From contig BCKC01000003.1 in NCBI GenBank assembly GCA_001600455.1, positions 2,180,168-2,244,167 on the forward strand: 64,000 nucleotides of DNA. The letters run 5' to 3'. Source of the DNA: Endocalyx cinctus. Its lineage: Eukaryota > Ascomycota > Sordariomycetes > Amphisphaeriales > Apiosporaceae. A model generated the notes under the pieces. The model worked only from the letters and a program-made list of their open reading frames with translations, was not told the DNA's origin and made no database searches. Position numbers and translations under genes: made by a program. Below, in pieces: positions 48,750 to 59,212 of this stretch (positions are counted from its first letter, which is position 1; each line of letters begins with the position of its first letter).

Positions 48750-49232
48750 TAGTTGAGAAAATACTTTTGATTTTGCTCATTCTCTTATAATTACCGGGTG
48801 TAATCTAGGTAGGTGTTTGGGTAAGTCAATTTCTTATAGGTGTTTTATATTACGCATCCCTTGTATATATGGATCTGCGATTTTCTTTCTTTAGAGCGTT
48901 GGTAATAAGAAACTATATAATCTGGTATATTGAGTTATAAGTGACGGTATCGACACTTAAATTCCGTTGAGACTAATGAACAGCCAAGATTTCTCAAGGG
49001 TAAGTAACACGGATGAGTATCAACATAATGATTTTTTGAGATAATCATAACCTCTAGTTAGGTCGTGTCAGTGTTCCGTTCATTCCAATTCAACGATGTG
49101 AATTATCGAAGCAACCAAATGGCAAGCGACGTCAGACGCAATACCATTTCATTGATAAATTCCATTTCGGTATTTCGTGTCGTATGGCATATATCCGATA
49201 CGTATCCCAGCTCTCTCACCGCAAGCACCCTT
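48750..49232. other. Convergent spacer
   Basis: Lies between the small membrane protein (+) and PSF2 (-). No gene or repeat was recognised. Confidence 0.5.
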
Positions 49233-50179
49233 TTAAAAGCCCATCTCATCATCACTATCGCCATCGTCGCGACCACCCCTCCTCTCCTCATCCTCTTCCT
49301 CTTCCCTCCTGCTCGCCTCGACGCTAGCCCCTATCCTCCTCACGCCGTCCACTACGCCCAGGACGAACCCTCTACTCTCGGCGAGTTCCATCGCGCCGAC
49401 ACCGCGCAAATTCAAGACGCCACCCCGGCCCCCGTCCTCGAGCGCCGCCGCGCTAGCGCGCATCTTCGCGGCCCTGACTTCCTGCAGGTCCCTCAGGAGG
49501 GCGCGCACCTCGGCCGCGCCGGGCACGTCGTCGGCCGCGTGGGCGAGCAGCGTCTCGGCGAGCTCGAGCCAGTGGTAAGGGAGGTACGACGAAGGGGTAT
49601 CCTGGGTACAGGACGGGAGGAAAGGCGGGGATAACGTGGTTTCGCCCGGTCTTACGTCGTCGTGATAATCGTCGTCGTGATTATTATTATTACCGCCGTC
49701 CCGCCGAGATCCCGATCGTCCGTATAATCGCGCCGTGCCTCTGCCGTCGGACCTCACGACGGGGGGCGGGGGAGGCGAGAAGGCCTGCGGGTCCACGTTG
49801 GTCTCCTGCTGGATGATGTCCTGCAGCGAGGCCGGTAGTAGCCACGGCGGGGCGACGATGTTGGCGCGGCGCTGTTTCTTGAGCAGGAGCGCTAACCAGA
49901 GGGGGACCTCGGCTCGGTGAGGAGGTCGGAGAACTGGCGTTTGACCCTGACGGAGAAGAAAACAAAAAAGATCATTGAAATGCGTTAGCCGTTTATAAAA
50001 TGTCTTGGTTGATGGTGGGGTTTTGGTTTGATTGAGTAAAGTGAGCGCGGGGTTCAATTATTTACACTTAGGAGGGGTATGGGTTCTAATCTTTGACGTG
50101 GTACTATGGTAACCATCTCCATTTCGCAGAGAAAGGCTACTTCGGTAGGTATGAGACCGGAAGGTAGTGGGAGGGCCAT
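49233..50179 (-). CDS. PSF2: GINS complex subunit Psf2
   Basis: Two exons, 50179-50066 and 49946-49233, giving 275 residues. GINS joins Cdc45 and Mcm2-7 in the replicative CMG helicase. Exon 1 encodes [20 protein letters not shown] and the [12 protein letters not shown] strand. Exon 2 continues with [20 protein letters not shown], the signature [19 protein letters not shown], and then the helical domain ([53 protein letters not shown]). It is larger than most Psf2 proteins (about 185-215) because of a low-complexity insert of about 50 residues with Pro5, Asn4 and Asp/His runs between the two domains, and an acidic Arg/Glu/Asp tail. High-GC codons dominate exon 2. The short first exon is easily missed but supplies the conserved N-terminus. 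Confidence 0.9.
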
Positions 50180-50523
50180 CTTGGTTGATCAATGGCAAAT
50201 TGTAGTTTTAGATTTTCTTAAAATAATGAAAATTATTGAAGACGCGACGACTTTGCAGACGCGTTAATTGATTGAAGATGGTGGGATGTAACAATGATGC
50301 TAAAATACAGTGTCAAATATCCATACTGTACAATAGACACGGTATTTCTTCTTTAGAGCTCTACAATTGGTTTCTATTCTCTTAGGAATTTGCCATAAAT
50401 CATACATGAAATCACGAGAAATTATATTCTTTTAGATCTTTCATGAATTATTTAGTCTTCTTGATTTGTTGATCTACAGGAAGTTCCTGTCTAAGCAATA
50501 GCTAAGTTTCATTCCTCCCCTTT
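50180..50523. other. Short spacer between PSF2 and aldo/keto reductase
   Basis: Holds the PSF2 promoter and the 3' UTR of the aldo/keto reductase gene, both on the minus strand. Nothing else was seen. Confidence 0.55.
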
Positions 50524-51719
50524 TTAAGTGAAGATTCGCATTTTCAGCGGAGGCTCTGAAGGGTCGTTGAATCGCAATCCCCGGTCGAGACTCGATATCG
50601 ACTTGATATCTTGCTCGGTAAGGTCAAAGTCGCAGCACTCCAAGTTCTGCTTCAGTCTTTCGACGCTGTTCGACTTAGGGATAACGATGATGTTGCGCTG
50701 CGTGCACCAACGCAGCAGAACTTGACCAGGGGTCTTGCCAAGTCTGGCTGCGACGGACTTGACCTCGTTGGTCTCGAACAGAGGCTTGGTCCCTCTCGCT
50801 CCTGCGTTGTTTAGCTCGAGGAAGCTTTGCGGCCCGAAGGTCGAGTAACCCGTGACGGCGATTCCGTTCTCTTGGGCCATGGCGAGAAGGTGAGGTTGCC
50901 CGAGGTACGGGTGGTGCTCGACCTGCAGCACGCTGGGTGGGATCTTCGCGTACGTCAGCAAGTCGTAAAGAAGCTGGGTGTGGAAGTTGGAGACGCCGAT
51001 GCTCCTGATGAAGCCGTCAGGGTTATCCTTGGTCTGCACCATGTCCTCCATCGCCTTCCACGTCTCCGAGAGGGGCACCTTCGCGAGCGGCGTCACCTGA
51101 GTCTGGGCTTCGTCCATCCAGAAGCAAGGCCACCGTAGCTTCTCGAAGGGGATGAACTCCAACGAGATGGGAAAGTGAACGAGGAAGAGATCTAGGTATC
51201 CGAGACCCCAAGCTTCGTTCTCGAGCTTCGCCATCTCCAAAGCGTGCTCTCGCTTGTGATAGTTGTTCCACAGCTTCGACGTGATGAACATGTCTTCACG
51301 CTTCACTATGCCTTCGGCGATCGCCCGTCGGACACCTTCACCAGCTTCGGCGCTGTTTGTGTAATCCCACGCGCCGTCAATGTGTCGATATCCGAGTTTG
51401 ATGGCATTGTACACTACGGAATTTCTAAGTCAGTAAAGAGAAATCTTATGACTAAAGCTTTCTGTGACTACGGCAATAAAGTATATCTGCACAAATGAGT
51501 GAAAAGATTAGCCAGACTAACCTTGGTCGGCACAGGTCTCTCGTGGCACCTTCCAGATTCCAAAGCCAACAATAGGGATGTCCTAGGACAGGTTAGTCGT
51601 ATTCTAGTCGTGGAATATTCATAGGTAATATCGGTAATGAATGATGTTAGTAGTAGGTATCTATTTGTGTGACTTACGTAGCCAGATGACAGCTTGATCG
51701 AGGGCGTAGCTGTAGCCAT
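50524..51719 (-). CDS. xyl1: NAD(P)H-dependent D-xylose reductase (aldo/keto reductase)
   Basis: Three exons, 51719-51678, 51582-51522 and 51413-50524, giving 330 residues. Xylose reductase converts D-xylose to xylitol in the cytosol, the first step of fungal pentose catabolism. The AKR tetrad is complete: D47 and Y52 in HIDGAWDY, K81 in ITSKLW and H114 in LFLVHFPI. The yeast and fungal XR features SLEFIPFEKLRWPCFW and the cofactor motif IPKSNSVERLKQNL are present. The C-terminus is RIFT. A related aldose reductase is possible, but the 115-135 segment favours XR. Intron 1 has a GTAAGT donor, intron 2 GTTAGT. No other pentose-pathway gene lies next to it. Confidence 0.9.
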
Positions 51720-52620
51720 GATTCTCAATAGCGTCGTTGTTGCTGTGAGAAGATCAAGAGTGGGGGAAGATATGAATATGGGTTTTGATCACTTTCTTCA
51801 AACTCAAATTTGGCTACGAGGCGGATAATACTAGTGATTTTTTACCTTCTTTCGATTAGAATGATTTTCTTTCTCTTTCTTCTAATGGTGAAAATGGAAT
51901 AGAGAGTAAGTATTGAGGGAATAAATAATTCCAATAGAAATCACCACAGTGTTTATGACGTCGTATAAACTATGTGTTTACTTATTAGTTGTGGACCTGT
52001 GGATCGTGGTGTGATGTGTGATGCGCGGTTGCTTAACGATGGGTCCAAAATGATTTACTTTTCACCTTCCCTTCTTAAGGCAACATTTGCTTTTCCTGTT
52101 TTCTTTTTCTTTTTCTTTTTCTTCAAACCGCAGATCCAAACATCTTTTTAACCAACAAGTTATCCAAAGATGAACTTCAGGTTTCTCTTTGGCGTCAAGT
52201 TCAACCGTCACCTTGCAGACTTGGTGAGCTATAGTTGCAGATATTGCAGATATTGCAGATATTGCAGATGTTGTACTATTTAGACCGACCTCTCCGGTAG
52301 ATGTCAGGATCCCCTTAAAAGGTCCGACTCATTACAGCCCCCGCTAACCAGCAGATACCAGCTGATGATCTTATCTCAAAGGTCAGTGAACGAGTTCAAA
52401 TGATTATTATATCAGCTGTCATCTGTTGTTTGAGTGGAGTTCGGGTAGGTCGGACTTTTAGAGGCAGAGAGGATGAAGAAACTAATCCATGGATGGGTAG
52501 TATACATACTAAGTTTGTAAACATACGTAATATCCATGGATATAATCAAACATTCAACTATACACACACTTTTTTTTCAAACTATTTTATCAAGATCGAC
52601 ATATTCGGTATTATTTAACT

Positions 52621-52651
<31 letters not shown>

Positions 52652-52757
52652 TCAGGTTTAAAGCGATGTAGCGACTTAGGTGAAAGAGGCCCTTTGACAG
52701 ACTCGGAAACTAACAGGATAGTCCCCGTCCCTTAACTCTGTTTACAAATCACTCTCG
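51720..52757. other. Spacer upstream of the xylose reductase
   Basis: Contains the promoter of the reductase (-) and the 3' UTR of the amine oxidase (-). It holds T/C tracts near 52,100-52,125, a nonamer tandem repeat at 52235-52270 and an A26 run at 52626-52651. No gene was seen. Confidence 0.6.
52235..52270 (+). repeat. Nonamer tandem repeat (TTGCAGATA)x4
   Basis: Four contiguous units, the last ending in G instead of A. It lies about 515 bp upstream of the xylose reductase start. Confidence 0.95.
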
Positions 52758-55127
52758 TTATAATGTGACAATAGACCCGACAAAGGGTTCCTCTAGTTCT
52801 ACTTGACACTGTGGTATCTCAACACCAAAATCATCGTACACGAGGGTTTTGTCGCTACCTTTCTCGGGTACGATCCAGCGCCGGTTCTGAATATCGCCGT
52901 CTTGAGATTGGTCGAAGAAGTTTTGGGGCGCAAGCATGATGCTACTGGCCGCCTCGGTATACAAGGTAACGGGTATATCTTCGGAGCGGGTAAAATGGTG
53001 CATACCAAGATTAAACCACACCACGAGGTCGGCGCCGTCCTCGATGCTCTCGTTGTCGAACATCTTGAGGAAGTCGTGTTGAGGCTTGTTCGGCATGTTA
53101 AGATTCTGCACGCTGTTGGCAAACGGCTCCGTGTCGTGCTGCACCGTCACTGCCAGATGCGACTTGCTCATTCCTGTGTTTCGGCGAGAGAAGGGCGAGT
53201 CCAGCGTTGAGAGGTGAATGTTCGACTTGCCCGGCACGATCCGGTATCCTCTTGGAGAACCCCATTTGTTTGTTTTGCTCGCGTGGTTCACGCAGTACAT
53301 GCTCTGCCCGTTGGCCGCCCAGTTCCACCGCTGCTCTTCTTTCATGTTGTAAGCGTCGAGTTCAATCTGCTCCCAGGTACCGAGCTCCGGGAACCAAGCT
53401 TGCGTGGTCGGTGCCGTTTTGAGATCGGTGACGGTGAGCACGTTGTCCGAATCGACAATGTCGAAATCAGCCTTGAAGGTGATAACGTGGTCGTGGAGGG
53501 AACCTTGAGTGCCCTCGTGAATACGTGGACCCCATTTACCCTGGTCCTTGTAATAAAAGGAAGATTGGAGGTAGCCCGAGGCACGTACGCTAACTTCGAT
53601 TGAACCATCCATGTGGAAGGCATAATCGAACAGGTAATCGTAGTTACCCACAGTCGCAATCGAGCGGACGGTCAGAAGCCACCCTTTAACAGAGGCCAGG
53701 TTCTGAAACCCGAACTCGCTCGTGCCTCCTGCCGAGCGATGGCGTGAAAGGGGGAACCCAGCATCCGACTCGAAAACGCAGATAGCTTTCTCATTGACGG
53801 TAGTCTGGTTTCCGCTGTGGATTGGAATGTCCCAGAAAGTAGAACCGAAAGGACAATCGAAGCCGGGGACTAGAGGATAGAGATCCGCGCCTAGCTGGTA
53901 GTAAGTGTCGTGATAGAGTGTGTTGGCAGATTTAGGTTGGAAACCGCCATACTGAGCCGCCGCTTCTTGCATCGAAAGTTCATACAAAATTCTTTCTCCC
54001 TTAAATCGGATGTCGTACAACATGACCCCGAGAGTTCGAGTGTGAGCAACATAAAACGACCAGCCCATATACTCGATATACTTCTGCTCGGAGTCGACCT
54101 TATACCGCTTACCGCCGATCTCAAGACTCTGCGGCGCAAATTTCTCCTCTAGTTCTCGAGTGCCCATTTCCGAGTTTAGGTTCATCAGTGCCCACGTATC
54201 GGATTCGGCTTGATGAAATTCTTCGGTCACTTCGCCCGCCTCGAAAGCCGCTCGAAGATCCTCGGGCGTGGTAAACAATCGGGTGTTCGTGACAATGCCC
54301 TTGAGCTTGTACAGACTTGCGTCAGTCCCCGTGCAGTCGATTAGAACAAAGAAGTCGAGAGGCCTCAAATAATTCGCTGGACCAGTTTTCTTAAACATGT
54401 ACACAGCGTAGGCTGTTGAGCCGTCAAAGGAACTTGGGGCTGTTGAAGTTGCCGTGAGAGTGGATCGAGAGTCCGAAGAACCGTAGTAAACACCTCCGAG
54501 AAGAGCAGTCGTGATATCCGTCAGATTTGTCATCACAGAGTTCAACAAGGGAGATACGGCATCGTTGCGCTTGGAGTCGAAGTTTCGCCCATTGAAAGGT
54601 ACGCTTCCGCCCATTCCTCCGTTATACATGTAATCAAGCTTTTGGACGGTTGTCGTAGAGCTCACAGGAAGCGGTCCGATCATGTATTCCTGGGATACGG
54701 GCTCCTCCTTACCACCTTCGAAGATAATGGCGCGAGCATATGTATCTGGTTGCTCCCCTTGACCGTCAAGATACCCTAAGGCATCAGTCTTGTTCACGTG
54801 AACAGTATCAATGTACCACAGATAGTTATCATTGATGCCGGCGTCGTCAGGGATTGTCAAATTGAGTCCCGTTTCGGGGCTATGAAGAAGGTTCCAGACA
54901 GCTAGGTTGTCTTCAGGGGTAATCTGCGCCCACACGTTGGATTTAGGGGCCGTGGTAGTTGGCGCGGTGTCATGGAGGCTGCAAGTTGAAGAAGAACCGT
55001 TTCGAGGAGCCAATTTAGTCTTGAACTTGGGAAGCAAAATAGATCGCTGAGCACCTAGAGGTGGAAGCACGCTGGCAGTGCTTGTTGCTGCTAGCAACAG
55101 GCTTGAAACCAAAACTCTCATCGCCAT
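52758..55127 (-). CDS. Secreted copper amine oxidase
   Basis: Intronless gene of 789 residues. Copper amine oxidases oxidise primary amines to aldehydes, releasing ammonia and hydrogen peroxide, using copper and a topaquinone made from an own Tyr. A signal peptide is evident (MRVLVSSLLLAATSTAS), so secretion is likely. The TPQ motif is N495-Y496-D-Y in ATVGNYDYLF. The likely catalytic base is D407 (TLYHDTYYQLG). Two copper His lie in LHDHVITF (H545, H547) and the third near H711 (HHFTRSEDIPV). It therefore appears catalytically complete. Several N-glycosylation sequons (NGS, NLT, NKT, NQT) agree with secretion. A second in-frame ATG lies two codons in. The end is not a peroxisomal signal, unlike peroxisomal fungal paralogues. 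Confidence 0.92.
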   Translation of the reverse strand: MAMRVLVSSLLLAATSTASVLPPLGAQRSILLPKFKTKLAPRNGSSSTCSLHDTAPTTTAPKSNVWAQITPEDNLAVWNLLHSPETGLNLTIPDDAGINDNYLWYIDTVHVNKTDALGYLDGQGEQPDTYARAIIFEGGKEEPVSQEYMIGPLPVSSTTTVQKLDYMYNGGMGGSVPFNGRNFDSKRNDAVSPLLNSVMTNLTDITTALLGGVYYGSSDSRSTLTATSTAPSSFDGSTAYAVYMFKKTGPANYLRPLDFFVLIDCTGTDASLYKLKGIVTNTRLFTTPEDLRAAFEAGEVTEEFHQAESDTWALMNLNSEMGTRELEEKFAPQSLEIGGKRYKVDSEQKYIEYMGWSFYVAHTRTLGVMLYDIRFKGERILYELSMQEAAAQYGGFQPKSANTLYHDTYYQLGADLYPLVPGFDCPFGSTFWDIPIHSGNQTTVNEKAICVFESDAGFPLSRHRSAGGTSEFGFQNLASVKGWLLTVRSIATVGNYDYLFDYAFHMDGSIEVSVRASGYLQSSFYYKDQGKWGPRIHEGTQGSLHDHVITFKADFDIVDSDNVLTVTDLKTAPTTQAWFPELGTWEQIELDAYNMKEEQRWNWAANGQSMYCVNHASKTNKWGSPRGYRIVPGKSNIHLSTLDSPFSRRNTGMSKSHLAVTVQHDTEPFANSVQNLNMPNKPQHDFLKMFDNESIEDGADLVVWFNLGMHHFTRSEDIPVTLYTEAASSIMLAPQNFFDQSQDGDIQNRRWIVPEKGSDKTLVYDDFGVEIPQCQVELEEPFVGSIVTL

Positions 55128-56621
55128 GATATAGGGCTTAAAGAACTTGAACTGTGATACCTCAAGGGGGGAGACGATAACAACAATTGAAAGAGAACCT
55201 CCCCCTTCTGGGCGCTATAAGGGCCTTCTCATATAAATATGCAGTGCGCAGATCGAAATTCATTATTATGTACCTCCATATTGTTGACCTGGTGGGGAAG
55301 AGGCTATTGGTGAGTGCATATCTTATCTACGGAGTATACCACAGCTGCAGGGTAGGATCTATGGTCTTGGCGACGTGAGGAGAATCGTCAACGGAAGCTT
55401 TTAGAAGCGATCCTCGAAACCAAGATGGTTCTGAGTCTGGATTTCTACTCAGTCGCCAATGGCCATTTCACACCCGCATATTTCTAATTAATGTGCGATT
55501 TAAAGGGATAATGAAAGGGGATAAATGGAAAAGGGTATATAAAAGTTGTAGCAGTGAATAAATATACTTTGCAACCATACCATCTTTTCGGGTTGTACTA
55601 TCTTTTGCTCGATATTGAGTTCAGTCGGGGCTTCTAACTCAGAATGAGCAATCGATGGATCCGCGAGGTTCTTGGCACACTGGGCACGCTGGGAATCGGT
55701 CAAGCTTTTCTGAATGATACCTTGAGGCTGGCAAAGAAGGGATACACTTCAAAGGACATGGAAGTCTAAGTGGCTGGATCAACCGATCTTAAGTCTCACC
55801 TTAACACGCCCTGCTATGCGAATGAGGTATATGATTATATCGGCTGACTCTAAACTTACTTATCTACCCTAGATCTCTTTCTGCTTTATATCACCAAGAT
55901 CATCAACCTGGAGGGGAAGGCTTTTTCTCAAAACTGAATGTCGATAGAAAATGTAAGATAGGTTTCCAACAATAATATTTTTTTTTCTTGGCTACTCTTG
56001 CATTCCGACGATAGGCGAGTCCTATTTCCCCGGTCGTGTCGGCTTGTCCGTAAGGTGTTATCTTGCCGCTCCGAACTAGGGTAATGAATATGCATATGCC
56101 GACGAGATAAACAAATGCCGAGGATGAAATCCCATATTGAAAGATTCTTTATAACACAAACGTATCTAATTTACGTATACACCTTTATGAATATTTTTCA
56201 TTTCTAGGGTGGGTAGGAACCCAGGATTCACAGTTGATTTAGCATGTTGTGTATTAAACTGGTTATAAGTTGATTTGTATGGAGTTGTGCACCGGTATTT
56301 GATACCAAACATATCCTCATTATTTGCTTCTATTAATTCCTATGACATCTTCAACCCTATCTGCCTGTCTGTCTACGGGTATTATTGGATATGCTATTTG
56401 GCGACTAAAGTACCTATTAAATGCATTTCCCCTTTAAGAGGAATTATATAAGTTAGACGCATATAATGTATATCTCTTTACTAAATAACAAGTCAAATGG
56501 TTCGTCAAAGCTTTGAACTTATAGCTAAAGAAAGCACTTACACACACCCCCTTCTCCAAACATATTCAAAGAGCCAATTCGCAATGCCGTGACCTGTATC
56601 TATGAGTACAAGAAACAAAGT
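55128..56621. promoter_or_regulatory. Divergent spacer, amine oxidase / SEH1
   Basis: Should carry both promoters. One exon-like stretch on the minus strand (55581-55727) is listed separately. The rest is AT-rich with no recognisable gene, tRNA or repeat. Confidence 0.5.
55581..55727 (-). pseudogene. Exon-like open stretch, possible gene remnant
   Basis: A 147-nt segment of exactly 49 codons without stops is flanked by an acceptor-like CTTTGCCAG and a donor-like GTATGG. Its translation is compositionally balanced (PQGIIQKSLTDSQRAQ, then KNLADPSIAHSELEAP) and unlike nearby AT-rich frames. I found no convincing partner exons, so this may be a remnant, an exon of a small unannotated gene, or chance. 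Confidence 0.22.
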
Positions 56622-58080
56622 ATGGCTTTCAATGAAGCCGCTGCGGGCGGAGGAAATAATAATTCTGCTACCTTTGACATAATTCAGCACGGTCATAAAG
56701 ATCTCGTCCAAGCTATCGCTTTCAACGCATACGGCGACAGGTGCGCAACCGGAGGCGTGGACGGCAAGATCCGCGTCTTCAACCGACACAAGGACGGCAT
56801 ATGGCGTCTGTGCGACAATTGGGGCGCTCACGGCGGTGAAATATTGGAGGTGAGTTCAATTGGTTTCAATTCGTTCCAAATGGTTTCATTCTTATAAATC
56901 GATAAACCAAAAGAGGGAGAAAAAAAAAGAAAAAAAAAAGAACTTCAAGGAAACAATATACTAATCAAACATATGTTTTTATTTACAGCTTCAATGGCTC
57001 CCACCGACCATCTATCCGAACCTCCTCGCCTCCCTCGGCATCGAAGGACGATTCAAGCTCTGGGCCGAAGACCCATCCGCCGCCCCGGGAAAGCGGTTCA
57101 GCTCGCGCGCCGGTAACGGCAAAGCCATATCCGAGATCGGGTCCGGACGACGACCGTTCCGATCCTTCTCCGCGAAGCACGACGAGGTGACGCGGTCGAC
57201 GTACTTCGCCCTGCTCAGCGTCGACGGGCACATGTCGGTATACGAGAGCGAGGAGCCCGAGACGCTGACGGACTACACCAAGGTGGACGAGTTCCAGGCC
57301 TGCCCGAAGCCGAGCCGGGGCGAGGAGACCTGCCTTAAAGTCCGGTTCGACCCCAACCCCGAACCCTGCTACACCGCCGTCCGGGCCGGCGTCCCGCCCG
57401 ACGCCCTGAGCCTCGTCGTCTCGGGCATGCAGACGGTCAAGATATTCCGCACGAGGGATACCGTCGCGAGCTCGTTCGGCGCCCCCACGAGGGCCCGCGA
57501 GTTCTACCTCGCCGTCGAGATCGACGCCCACAAGCACCTCGTCCGCGACGTCGCCTGGGCCCCCGCCAACTATAGGGGCTTCGACCTGATCGCGACCGCC
57601 TGCCACGACGGCTTCGTGCGCGTCTTTCGCGTCGATACGCCCTACGACAAGGACGACGGCAAGACCTGGTCCGTCGCCGACATGACGCCATCCTCTCACG
57701 ATACTAAAACCAACGACCACCAACAACAACATAACTACTACTTCGCCTCCTCTAAAACCGCGGCTAGCACGCACTCCCGACGCCACTCGCAGACGGCTCC
57801 CTCCGGCATCAGGGCCGAGATCGACAAGTCCGGGGGCGCTCAGGACGAGCGGATCTGGACCGGTCAGCCGGGCCAGATCGAGAGCACGGCCGAGGAGGTC
57901 TCCCGGCTCGATAACCACCACTCGCCCGTCTGGAGGGTCGACTTCGACGACGACGGTCAGATCCTCGGCAGCGTCGGCGATGACGGCAGGCTGGTTTGTT
58001 ATCGACAGAAACCTGACGGCACTTGGGCCAAGAGCTCCGAGCTAGGCCTCATGAAAGCTAGGATGACGGCTCCCGTCTGA
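56622..58080 (+). CDS. SEH1: Nucleoporin Seh1 (WD40 repeat)
   Basis: Two exons, 56622-56849 and 56989-58080, giving 439 residues. Seh1 is a WD40 beta-propeller of the Nup84/Y complex of the nuclear pore and also of the SEA/GATOR2 complex at the vacuole. Visible features are FDIIQHGHKDLVQAIAFNAYG, DGKIRVFNRHKDGIW, the exon junction EILE-LQWLPPT, then GIEGRFKLWAED, and the terminal blades VRDVAWAPANYRGFDLIATA, DGFVRVFRVD and SPVWRVDFDDDGQILGS. A fungal-type low-complexity Gln/His/Ser insert of about 80 residues sits before the last blade. Exon 2 is strongly GC-rich, which creates long spurious frames on the opposite strand. Seh1 rather than Sec13 because of the length and the HGHKDLV/W-x-R patterns. 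Confidence 0.88.
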
Positions 58081-59212
58081 TGGGAGGTAAACTAGCCACA
58101 GCAAAAAAAAAAAAGCGGTACTGACTTTTTTTTTTTTCCGGGGCAAAACTTTGTCCTATGCTATCATCCTTCGATCTTAACGCAAACTTGGGGTCGTGGC
58201 TAGCTGCCGGCTTCATAGTTACAACCCCAGAATCGCGGTTACAGAATCAAATCTGAACTGCATCATATAATCTCTTGCATGGTTTACCGCTCTGTAGCCA
58301 TCAAAGTAACACTCTCTCGTTTAGCTTCCCATACAATTGTGGAGACAGTGTGTATAATAGACATGTCAGCATAAATATTTACGATTGATTCACCATAGTT
58401 GAATCGTTTCGGGAGAACAGGACCCTTCAAGGGTTGGGAAATGGGTACCGGTGATGCTTTTTTTTTTTCACGATAAATCCGGTCAGGGTATTGGACAAGA
58501 TTATAGATGTGTTGCCGTGGCGAAATTGCCACTAAATCAAGCCAATGGCTTTTCATTGATTGATCCCCCTCTGTTGTTCGACTTGTTCTTATTGCTCTGC
58601 TGTTGAAGGCTCCTCCTTGGTGTCTGTTTGAAAGACTAACACTTTGCTATATAAACCGGTTCTCCCCAAAACGATGTAAATAGATCGTTTTTTGTCTGTC
58701 CTCGACCGCAGGTGTCGAGGATAAATCTTTCTAGTTCCGCGCTCCTCGGCAACCCATATCAACTCATAAAATGTTAAGATAGTTATAGGTCGACCGCCCT
58801 AAATACCTAATAAAGAAGAAATAAATAAATAAACTTTCACTCTTATTCCACCAAATTCTCCCAACCAAGTTCTCCCATGGGTATCGTTGAGATATAATGC
58901 AGCCCGTTGTTGTAAAATCTGACCCGTTCCGAGGCAGATATTCCTTTCGTATAATTTTTTTTGCCAATATGTTCATTTTTGCCCGTCGTGCCAATACCAT
59001 TTTGTTGAAAAAGAAGAAAAAGAAAGAGAGAGAGAAAAAAGAAGTGCTTGCTGTCAATACCTTAAAACGCCTTGAACATATGCTTGTTGAAACAGTTAAA
59101 TGCTTTTTCGCCGGGCCTAAACCACCTGGCCAGATGCTTGTTGAAATCCAATTGACGCCATTCCCAATACCGGACGGAGCAAAAGCCCGGCGCGTAATTC
59201 ATTAGTCGTAAC
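58081..59212. other. Convergent spacer
   Basis: Lies between the 3' ends of SEH1 (+) and MTHFR (-). It has A/T homopolymers near 58101-58139 and a GA-rich tract near 59008-59045. No gene was seen. Confidence 0.55.

Noticed and set aside
49065..49634. 189-codon plus-strand frame at the PSF2 3' end
   Set aside because: It overlaps PSF2 exon 2 antisense; PSF2 is clearly the real gene.
56983..57921. 312-codon frame opposite SEH1
   Set aside because: It is the antisense shadow of the very GC-rich SEH1 exon 2, composed mainly of Arg/Gly/Val/Asp, with no homologous pattern.
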